Part shown: in pieces, positions 57,125 through 64,000 of the stretch | Numbering within the stretch: position 1 is the first letter of the stretch | How the letters are laid out: every line of letters begins with the position of its first letter | Source of the DNA: Moritella viscosa | Lineage (GTDB): Bacteria; Pseudomonadota; Gammaproteobacteria; Enterobacterales; Moritellaceae | Length of the DNA stretch: 64,000 bases | Reading direction: 5' to 3' | Assembly (NCBI GenBank): GCA_000953735.1 | Contig: LN554852.1 | Location: 248,001-312,000, forward strand | The notes under the pieces: model-generated | The model's input: only the letters and a program-made list of their open reading frames with translations | Told to the model about the DNA's origin: nothing | The model's database searches: none | Position numbers and translations under genes: made by a program

Positions 57125-58309
57125 GTGTCTAAAGAAAAATTTGTACGTAGTAATACCCACGTAAACGTAGGTACAATTGGTCACGTTGACCATGGTAAAA
57201 CAACTCTAACAGCAGCAATCACAAACGTACTTGCAAAAGTATACGGTGGTGAAGCTAAAGATTTCGCATCAATCGATAACGCTCCTGAAGAAAGAGAACG
57301 TGGTATCACGATCAACACTTCTCACGTTGAATATGATACGCCTAACCGTCACTACGCACACGTAGATTGCCCAGGACACGCGGATTATGTTAAAAACATG
57401 ATCACTGGTGCTGCTCAAATGGACGGCGCTATCTTAGTTGTTGCTGCAACTGATGGTCCTATGCCACAAACACGTGAGCACATCCTACTTTCACGTCAGG
57501 TTGGCGTTCCTTACATCATCGTATTCATGAACAAATGTGATATGGTTGATGATGAAGAACTACTTGAACTAGTAGAAATGGAAGTTCGTGAACTTCTTTC
57601 TGAATATGACTTCCCAGGTGATGACCTACCAGTTATCCAGGGTTCTGCTCTTAAAGCACTTGAAGGCGAAAAAGAGTACGAAGACAAGATCATTGAACTA
57701 GCAGACGCGCTAGATTCATATATCCCTGATCCAGAACGTGCTATCGATATGCCTTTCATTATGCCTATCGAAGACGTATTCTCAATCTCTGGCCGTGGTA
57801 CTGTTGTAACTGGTCGTGTTGAGCAAGGTATCGTTAACGTTGGTGATGCAGTAGAAATCGTTGGTATCCGTGATACTCAAACAACTACTTGTACTGGTGT
57901 TGAAATGTTCCGTAAACTGCTTGACGAAGGTCGTGCTGGTGAGAACATTGGTGCACTTCTACGTGGTACTAAACGTGAAGACGTTGAACGTGGTCAAGTA
58001 CTAGCTAAGCCTGGTTCAATCACTCCACATACTAAGTTTGAATCTGAAGTATACGTACTTTCTAAAGAAGAGGGTGGTCGTCACACTCCTTTCTTTAAAG
58101 GTTACCGTCCACAGTTCTACTTCCGTACAACTGACATCACTGGTGCTGTAGAGCTTCCAGAAGGTGTTGAAATGGTTATGCCTGGTGACAACCTTAAGTT
58201 TGTTGTTGAGCTAATCAACCCAATCGCGATGGAAGAAGGTCTACGCTTCGCTATCCGTGAAGGTGGCCGTACTGTTGGTGCTGGTGTTGTTTCTAAAGTA
58301 ATCGCTTAA
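57125..58309 (+). CDS. tuf: Elongation factor Tu
   Basis: 394 residues, from a GTG start as fusA. It delivers aminoacyl-tRNA to the ribosome. G1 [10 protein letters not shown]3 [13 protein letters not shown]4 NKCD; full length with all three domains. The kirromycin and pulvomycin contact regions look ordinary. Last gene of the str operon, with a terminator 27 bp after it. A second tuf copy is usual in this group but not in this window. Confidence 0.99.
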   Translation: MSKEKFVRSNTHVNVGTIGHVDHGKTTLTAAITNVLAKVYGGEAKDFASIDNAPEERERGITINTSHVEYDTPNRHYAHVDCPGHADYVKNMITGAAQMDGAILVVAATDGPMPQTREHILLSRQVGVPYIIVFMNKCDMVDDEELLELVEMEVRELLSEYDFPGDDLPVIQGSALKALEGEKEYEDKIIELADALDSYIPDPERAIDMPFIMPIEDVFSISGRGTVVTGRVEQGIVNVGDAVEIVGIRDTQTTTCTGVEMFRKLLDEGRAGENIGALLRGTKREDVERGQVLAKPGSITPHTKFESEVYVLSKEEGGRHTPFFKGYRPQFYFRTTDITGAVELPEGVEMVMPGDNLKFVVELINPIAMEEGLRFAIREGGRTVGAGVVSKVIA

Positions 58310-58335
58310 TTTCGATTAGTTTGAACAATATATAG

Positions 58336-58361
58336 AAAGGTCGCTTAGGCGGCCTTTTTTT
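58336..58361 (+). terminator. str operon terminator
   Basis: AAAGGTCGC (58336-58344) pairs with GCGGCCTTT (58349-58357, one T-G wobble) around TTAG, followed by a run of seven Ts (58355-58361). Confidence 0.92.
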
Positions 58362-58450
58362 CATCTACAATTTATGAGATTAGAAGTTAGTGAAAAGGTG
58401 ACGAACTTAGTCCGCCACATTATTATTCAATTAACAGCATTATTTTTCTA

Positions 58451-60787
58451 TTAACGTTTCTTAGCATTAGCAAAGGCGTCAGCAAACGCACTATTATTGA
58501 ATCCTGAATACCTCTCGTCTATTTTATGTTGTCTCTGTGGTTGCTTCGCAGGTTTATGACGGTTTTCAAGCTCAGTCTTATTATTTGTCATTGTATGATT
58601 ACTTACTACTGGTACTTCATCATCTAGTCGCATCGTTAGTGCAATACGTTTTCTGGCTATATCTATCTCTGTTACTTTAACTTTTACAATCTGTCCTGCT
58701 TTAACGATTTCGTGTGGGTCTTTAACAAAGCGATTGGTTAACGCTGAAATGTGTACTAGACCGTCTTGATGGACACCGATATCAACAAAGGCACCAAAGT
58801 TAGTCACATTACTAATGATCCCTTCAAGTTGCATACCTGGCTTTAAATCGGTTATTTTTTCAATTCCCTCTTTGAATGTCGCCGTTTTGAACTCAGGTCT
58901 TGGATCGCGTCCCGGTTTTTCTAATTCTTGAATAATATCTTGAACTGTCGGTAGACCAAATTTAGCATTGGTATAATCTTGTGGATTGAGCGATTTAAGC
59001 AGTTCGCTATTACCCATGATCTCTATGATTTTTTTACCTGTTTGTTGCGTTATGTCTTTTACTACAGGGTATGATTCTGGATGAACTGCTGTGCTGTCTA
59101 ATGGATCTTTCGCATTTAAGATACGTAAGAAACCAGCACATTGTTCAAATGCTTTAGGGCCTAGGCGCGCAACTTTCTTTAGCTCGTTTCGTTTGCTAAA
59201 CGGACCATTATCATTACGGTAATTCACAATATTTTCGGCGATAGTTTTATTCAGTCCTGCAACACGAGAGAGTAAGGCGGCAGATGCCAGATTAACATCA
59301 ACACCGACTTTATTTACGCAATCTTCAATGACGATATCTAATTGTTTTGATAATAAGCTTTGGTTTACGTCATGTTGATATTGACCAACACCAATAGCTT
59401 TGGGATCAATTTTTACCAGTTCTGCGAGTGGATCTTGTAAACGTCGAGCAATCGATACCGCACCACGAATCGATACATCAAGTTCTGGGAATTCATTCGC
59501 AGCCAACTCTGATGCTGAGTACACAGAAGCCCCTGCTTCACTGACCATTATTTTTTGTAATTTCAGTGCTGGTTTTTCTTTGATTAATTCGGCTACCAGT
59601 TTGTCTGTTTCTCGTGATGCAGTACCGTTGCCAATACTGATTAACTCTACGCCATAACGCTGACATAGTGCCGCTAGCGTTGATAATGATTGCTGCCATT
59701 GTTGCTGTGGAACATGTGGATAGATAGTCGTGTGATCAAGTAATTTACCCGTTGCATCAACAACCGCAATTTTAGAACCTGTGCGTAATCCCGGATCAAG
59801 TCCAAGGGTAACTTTTGGTCCTGCTGGGGATGCCATTAGTAAGGCTGTCAGATTAGCAGCAAATACTTTGATGGCTTCGACTTCTGCGGACTCTTTCATT
59901 TTACCGATTAACTCAGTTTCTAATTGGCTGAGTAATTTTTGTTTCCAACTACTGTGAACAACCGATTTTAACCATTCATCTGCAGGTTTGTTTTGATAGC
60001 TAATACCGAGGTGTTTAGCGATAATAACTTCACAATAACTGGTGGCATTTTTTTCAGTAAATTCGGGATCTGCGTTTAAGCCAATCTGTAACTCACCGGC
60101 ATTTTTACCACGTAACATGGCAAGCATACGGTGTGATGGTACTTTTTTGATCCCTTCACTGTGGCTGAAGTAGTCTTTAAATTTACTGTCTTCAGTGGCT
60201 GATTTTTTATTTTCTTTTGATTCTAGTGTTGCATAGGCAAGTAATTGTTTACGTACTTTGGCAATAAGCTCTGCATCGACACTGGCTTTTTCCATCAGGA
60301 TAAATTTAGCTCCTTCTAATACTTGCTCTGGTTCAGCAAAATTAGTGTCTGATGTGATAAATTGTTTGGCGAGTTTGAGCGGCTGCTGTTGTGGATTTGC
60401 AATCAGAGATTCTGCTAATGGTATTAACCCTGCTTCAATTGCTATTTGGCCTTTCGTACGGCGTTTGGTTTTAAAGGGCAAATAGAGGTCTTCTAAACGT
60501 GTTTTTGTTTCTGCTGTATTGATAGCGGCTGTTAACTGTGGGGTTAACTTATCTTGTTCAGCGATATTTTTTAAAATTGTTTCACGGCGCGTTTCTAAGT
60601 CACGTAAGTAGGTTAAGCGCTGTTCTAATGTTCTTAATTGACCATCATCTAAGCCTTCAGTGGCTTCTTTTCGATAGCGGGCGATAAAAGGGACGGTCGC
60701 CCCGTCATCAAGTAGGGTAATTGCAGCGTTAATTTGGCGTACATGCGCATTAATCTCTTGCGCGATCAGAATAGCTAATTTAGACAC
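58451..60787 (-). CDS. tex: Tex, S1-domain RNA-binding transcription accessory protein
   Basis: 778 residues (E. coli YhgF 773). It has the N-terminal Tex domain, a YqgF-like RNase H fold ([20 protein letters not shown]), helix-hairpin-helix repeats ([18 protein letters not shown]) and a C-terminal S1 domain (about 650-721, [20 protein letters not shown]), then a basic tail. It is a conserved nucleic-acid-binding protein linked to transcription, probably cytoplasmic. It follows greB on the same strand after 48 bp, the same pairing as in E. coli. Confidence 0.96.
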   Translation of the reverse strand: MSKLAILIAQEINAHVRQINAAITLLDDGATVPFIARYRKEATEGLDDGQLRTLEQRLTYLRDLETRRETILKNIAEQDKLTPQLTAAINTAETKTRLEDLYLPFKTKRRTKGQIAIEAGLIPLAESLIANPQQQPLKLAKQFITSDTNFAEPEQVLEGAKFILMEKASVDAELIAKVRKQLLAYATLESKENKKSATEDSKFKDYFSHSEGIKKVPSHRMLAMLRGKNAGELQIGLNADPEFTEKNATSYCEVIIAKHLGISYQNKPADEWLKSVVHSSWKQKLLSQLETELIGKMKESAEVEAIKVFAANLTALLMASPAGPKVTLGLDPGLRTGSKIAVVDATGKLLDHTTIYPHVPQQQWQQSLSTLAALCQRYGVELISIGNGTASRETDKLVAELIKEKPALKLQKIMVSEAGASVYSASELAANEFPELDVSIRGAVSIARRLQDPLAELVKIDPKAIGVGQYQHDVNQSLLSKQLDIVIEDCVNKVGVDVNLASAALLSRVAGLNKTIAENIVNYRNDNGPFSKRNELKKVARLGPKAFEQCAGFLRILNAKDPLDSTAVHPESYPVVKDITQQTGKKIIEIMGNSELLKSLNPQDYTNAKFGLPTVQDIIQELEKPGRDPRPEFKTATFKEGIEKITDLKPGMQLEGIISNVTNFGAFVDIGVHQDGLVHISALTNRFVKDPHEIVKAGQIVKVKVTEIDIARKRIALTMRLDDEVPVVSNHTMTNNKTELENRHKPAKQPQRQHKIDERYSGFNNSAFADAFANAKKR

Positions 60788-60835
60788 TTTGGATCCTTAA
60801 AATGAATAGATTTGTGATGACATAAATACGGATTA

Positions 60836-61321
60836 TTACTCTGTAAATGGGGTGTATTGGATCTTGTTTATATACCAAGTTTTACTACCCGCAGGCGTGA
60901 GCACTATCGCTTCATCATCAACTTGTTTCCCGATAAGGGCTTTTGCCATTGGTGAGTCAACGGTAACAAAATTTCGTTTTGGGTCTAATTCGTCACGGCC
61001 GACAATACGACACTGGATTACGGTACCATCATCATCTTCTAATTCGGCATAGGCGCCAAAATAGACAGTGCCATCTTGTTGTGGACGATAATCGACGATC
61101 TCTAATACTTCGAGACGTTTAACTAAAAAGCGAATTTCGCGATCGATGGTACGCAGTAAATGTTTATTTTCTTTGTAGTCAGCATTTTCACTGCGATCAC
61201 CTAGAGACGCAGCCCAAGACACAACTTTTGTGACTCTTGGTCGTTCTTCTTTCCAGAGAAATTTAAGGCGTTTGTCTAAAGTTTCCCAGCCCACTCGGGT
61301 GATTAAGTTTGATATAGCCAA
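60836..61321 (-). CDS. greB: Transcription elongation factor GreB
   Basis: 161 residues (E. coli 158). It rescues backtracked RNA polymerase by stimulating transcript cleavage. The coiled-coil tip has the acidic catalytic SLGDRSENADY (about 40-50), and the C-terminal FKBP-like domain ends normally. The start is a TTG: AGAAGG lies about eight bases upstream, the first codons are TTG GCT ATA, and no in-frame ATG is close. GreB rather than GreA on the basis of FLWKEERPRVTK. Confidence 0.95.
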   Translation of the reverse strand: MAISNLITRVGWETLDKRLKFLWKEERPRVTKVVSWAASLGDRSENADYKENKHLLRTIDREIRFLVKRLEVLEIVDYRPQQDGTVYFGAYAELEDDDGTVIQCRIVGRDELDPKRNFVTVDSPMAKALIGKQVDDEAIVLTPAGSKTWYINKIQYTPFTE

Positions 61322-61403
61322 TGCTATGACCTTCTTAAATTATATTGAAGAGAAATTATAGCAATAGCACAGCTGAATAGCTCATTTTCGTTATGACAGG
61401 TAT

Positions 61404-61441
61404 AAAAAATGCCAGGTCGATGACTCGATACTGGCATTTTT
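61404..61441 (-). terminator. pckA terminator
   Basis: AAAAATGCCAG (61405-61415) pairs with CTGGCATTTTT (61431-61441) over 11 bp around 15 nt. The minus strand continues in Ts, ending pckA 53 bases after its stop; the plus strand is also T-ended. Confidence 0.85.
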
Positions 61442-61493
61442 GTTCATTATTGCTCATTATTTAAATTGGTATAAATATCAACTTAAATAAAGT

Positions 61494-63125
61494 TTAAAGT
61501 TGTGGACCTGCAGCAAGTAATGCTTTGCCTTCTTCGTTGTCAGTGAACTTCTCGAAGTTGCTCACGAAACGTTTTGCAAGTGCTACCGCTTTCTCTTCCC
61601 ATACATTTTCATCTTCGTATGTATCTCGTGGATCAAGAATCTTAGTATCACAACCTGGTAGTGTTGTTGGTACTTCTAAATTGAAGTAAGGGATCGTTTT
61701 ACTTTCCACTTTTTCAATTGAACCATCAAGAATTGCATCGATGATGGCACGCGTATCTTTAATTGAAATACGTTTACCAGTGCCATTCCAACCCGTATTA
61801 ACTAGGTAAGCTTGTGCGCCCGATGCTTCCATACGTTTAACAAGCTCTTGGCCGTATTTGGTTGGATGAAGCGATAGGAACGCAGCGCCGAAACAGGCAG
61901 AGAATGTTGGTGTTGGTTCTGTAATACCACGTTCAGTACCGGCTAATTTAGCCGTGAAACCTGATAGGAAGTGATATTTAGTTTGTTCTGGTGTGAGTTT
62001 AGATACTGGTGGTAAAACACCGAATGCATCAGCACTTAAGAAAATAACTTTATTTGCGTGACCGCCTTTCGAGATTGGCTTAACGATATTTTCAATGTGT
62101 TCGATAGGGTAAGAAACACGTGTGTTTTCTGTTTTCGAACCGTCGTTATAATCGACTACGCCACCGTCAAGTACGGTTACGTTTTCAAGTAGTGCATCAC
62201 GACGAATTGCGCCGAATATTTCAGGTTCCGCTTCTGCACTTAATTTAATTGTTTTTGCGTAGCAACCACCTTCGAAGTTGAATACGCCATCATCATCCCA
62301 ACCGTGCTCATCATCACCAATTAATTGGCGTTTTGGGTCGGTTGATAATGTTGTTTTACCTGTACCAGATAAACCAAAGAAGATTGCTGTTTCACCGTCA
62401 GAGCTTACGTTTGCTGAACAATGCATTGATGCAATACCTTGTAGTGGCAATAGGTAGTTCATATAAGAGAACATACCTTTTTTCATTTCGCCGCCGTACC
62501 AAGTACCACCGATAAGTTGAATTTTTTCTGTTAAATTGAAAGCAACAAAGTTTTCAGAATTTAGGCCGTGCTTTTCCCAATCTGGGTTTGTGCATTTAGC
62601 ACCATTCATTACCACGAAATCGGGTTCGTAAGTTGCTAATTCTGCTTCGCTAGGACGGATGAACATGTTCTTAACGAAATGCGCTTGCCATGCAACTTCG
62701 GTGATGAAACGAACTTTTAGACGTGTGTTAGCATTTGCGCCACAATAAGTATCAACAACGAATAAACGTTTTGTTGAAAGTTGTTGTGTTACAAGTGTTT
62801 TCAGATCATTCCATACGTCCTGAGAGATCGCTTTGTTATCATTTTTACCTTGATCTGACCACCATACTGTATCGCGAGTTGTATCATCACGAACAATATA
62901 TTTATCTTTGGGTGAACGACCAGTAAAGATACCAGTATCAACGGCAACTGCACCTGATTCAGTGACAGTCCCTTTTTCATAACCCTCTAGGCCTGCTTTT
63001 GTTTCTTCTGCAAAAAGTAGCTCGTAAGAAGGGTTATATACGATTTCTTCAACATCCTTGATGCCATATACCGATAGATCGATAGTGGCGCCAATAACTG
63101 TATTTTTATTTTTTACTTCTGTCAT
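61494..63125 (-). CDS. pckA: Phosphoenolpyruvate carboxykinase (ATP)
   Basis: 543 residues (E. coli 540). It makes PEP from oxaloacetate with ATP, the entry to gluconeogenesis, which fits growth on dicarboxylates taken up by DctPQM. The kinase-1a P-loop [11 protein letters not shown] (about 253-263), [10 protein letters not shown] near 68 and the metal-binding IGDDEHGW are present. SD GGAGATACC precedes the ATG. Transcribed alone. Confidence 0.98.
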   Translation of the reverse strand: MTEVKNKNTVIGATIDLSVYGIKDVEEIVYNPSYELLFAEETKAGLEGYEKGTVTESGAVAVDTGIFTGRSPKDKYIVRDDTTRDTVWWSDQGKNDNKAISQDVWNDLKTLVTQQLSTKRLFVVDTYCGANANTRLKVRFITEVAWQAHFVKNMFIRPSEAELATYEPDFVVMNGAKCTNPDWEKHGLNSENFVAFNLTEKIQLIGGTWYGGEMKKGMFSYMNYLLPLQGIASMHCSANVSSDGETAIFFGLSGTGKTTLSTDPKRQLIGDDEHGWDDDGVFNFEGGCYAKTIKLSAEAEPEIFGAIRRDALLENVTVLDGGVVDYNDGSKTENTRVSYPIEHIENIVKPISKGGHANKVIFLSADAFGVLPPVSKLTPEQTKYHFLSGFTAKLAGTERGITEPTPTFSACFGAAFLSLHPTKYGQELVKRMEASGAQAYLVNTGWNGTGKRISIKDTRAIIDAILDGSIEKVESKTIPYFNLEVPTTLPGCDTKILDPRDTYEDENVWEEKAVALAKRFVSNFEKFTDNEEGKALLAAGPQL

Positions 63126-63190
63126 TGGTATCTCCTGGGGGTACAGAGTTTAATTTATTGTTTCAGATTAAATTAAGTTGGTTTGCAAAT

Positions 63191-63234
63191 TAAATTTAAT
63201 GGGTGCACTAACGGCACCCTTATTATTAAATTTA
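63191..63234. other. Compound hairpin between hslO and pckA
   Basis: An inner stem GGGTGC/GCACCC (63201-63206 and 63214-63219) sits within a perfect 10-bp outer stem TAAATTTAAT/ATTAAATTTA (63191-63200 and 63225-63234), with a five-base bulge on one side. It may end hslO transcripts or sit in the pckA 5' region. Confidence 0.6.
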
Positions 63235-63289
63235 GCAGTGTTAAACGATGTGCTACGGTGTATTTGCTACACTCTTATTCACATCTTGT

Positions 63290-64000
63290 TTAATGTACTG
63301 GGTTGCCAATTTGCGGTGAATGAATATCTTCTACATCTCCCGCATTAAAGGCATAAAGCGAACCGCAATAATCACAGTGCATCTCTATTTGTCCTTTTTC
63401 AGCAATAATATCAAGTAACTCTTCTTTTGCTACGCTAAGTAATGCTGTTGCACTACGTTCGTGTGAACAACCACATTTAAATGACACGGTTTGTGGATCG
63501 AATAAGCGTACTTTTTCTTGGTGATAAAGTCGTACTAACACATCTTCAGCATCAAGATTAAATAATTCATCATCTTTTATCGTTGCTGTTAATGCGACTA
63601 GGTGTTCAAAATCTTCATGTGAACTTTTCTTGTCATCTGATGCTGGTAATTTTTGTAGCATCATGCCTGCAGCTTGTTTTCTATAGCCCACTTTACCAGT
63701 ACGGAACCACAAACGTGTTGTTAGCTGTTCTGACTGTTCGAAGTATTGTTCTAAGCATTCTTGTAAAGTCTCGCCACCAAGATCAACGATGCCTTGATAA
63801 CGTTCGCCTTTGTCTGGTGAGACAGTAATAACCATCACACCTTTACCAATCAATTCTTTTACATTGTTTGTGTCTGGTACTGAACCATTCCAGCGAGCCA
63901 CACCACGTAATTCAAGATCTTCATTACCATTAATAACTGCAAGTGTCACCGGACCGTCACCTTGTAACTGGACTGTGATAGAGCCTTTAAATTTTAATGT
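63290..64000 (-). CDS. hslO: Redox-activated chaperone Hsp33 (5' end cut by window)
   Basis: The frame is open to the last base of the window, so the first ~55 codons are missing; 236 of about 290 residues are visible. A GTG at 63949 is internal. Hsp33 is a holdase turned on by oxidation. The four redox/zinc cysteines are present as CxC (FKCGCSHER) and CxxC (HCDYCGSLY) near the C-terminus, and VQLQGDGP in the first visible part matches E. coli. Confidence 0.96.
   Translation of the reverse strand, partial: TLKFKGSITVQLQGDGPVTLAVINGNEDLELRGVARWNGSVPDTNNVKELIGKGVMVITVSPDKGERYQGIVDLGGETLQECLEQYFEQSEQLTTRLWFRTGKVGYRKQAAGMMLQKLPASDDKKSSHEDFEHLVALTATIKDDELFNLDAEDVLVRLYHQEKVRLFDPQTVSFKCGCSHERSATALLSVAKEELLDIIAEKGQIEMHCDYCGSLYAFNAGDVEDIHSPQIGNPVH

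Overview
The window reads as ordinary chromosome from a marine gammaproteobacterium, most likely Moritella or a close relative (Alteromonadales/Vibrionales side). The basis is strong similarity to Vibrio and Shewanella proteins, low to moderate GC, an rrn operon with tRNA-Ile(GAU) and tRNA-Ala(UGC), and two tandem 5S genes. The genus is an inference from remembered sequence similarity; no search was run. I see no prophage, insertion sequence, CRISPR array or toxin-antitoxin module.

Layout. (1) 1-11187: end of rplK, then rplA, an L10-type autoregulatory leader, rplJ, rplL, a partial terminator, rpoB, rpoC and a strong terminator. (2) 11229-17970: a TPP riboswitch and a thiamin operon thiC-thiDE-thiF-thiS-thiG-thiH. 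(3) 18031-25749: an EamA permease, then a C4-dicarboxylate TRAP transporter (dctPQM) behind a sigma-54 promoter, facing its probable regulators dctB-dctD. (4) 25963-36569: an Lrp-like regulator, a three-gene copper-delivery cluster (unknown protein, PCuAC, SCO1), a RibD/DHFR-like reductase, a Dyp peroxidase, an aminopeptidase P, a second EamA permease, a chemoreceptor split by a frameshift, and glutathione reductase. (5) 36828-43787: oligopeptidase A, a GAF/PAS/GGDEF/EAL protein, rsmJ and a YheO-type regulator. (6) 43957-49782: an rrn operon with two promoters, antitermination boxA sites, 16S-Ile-Ala-23S-5S-5S and a terminator. (7) 49901-53737: a DUF1415 gene, pyrBI with a pyrimidine attenuator and probable leader peptide, ridA and tusDCB. 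(8) 53876-58361: the str operon rpsL-rpsG-fusA-tuf. (9) 58451-64000: tex, greB, pckA and the start-truncated hslO, all on the minus strand.

How the genes work together. Translation and transcription genes dominate both ends. The beta (rpoBC) and str operons lie on the same strand about 43 kb apart; in Shewanella-type genomes I recall them as contiguous, so the thi/dct/copper/rrn/pyr block may be an insertion or rearrangement between them. DctB (periplasmic sensor) and DctD (sigma-54 activator) should switch on dctPQM through the -24/-12 element at 19335-19350. The copper trio should feed cytochrome oxidase Cu(A) assembly.

The least ordinary items are: a ThiD-ThiE fusion whose ThiD half has lost its catalytic motifs; large perfect or near-perfect inverted repeats upstream of dctP and at 28294-28327; a chemoreceptor whose two halves are joined by a -1 shift in a six-base A run; tandem 5S genes that differ only by a compensatory base-pair change; and a recognisable pyrBI attenuator with a 20-codon leader peptide. 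No clearly new biological system was found.
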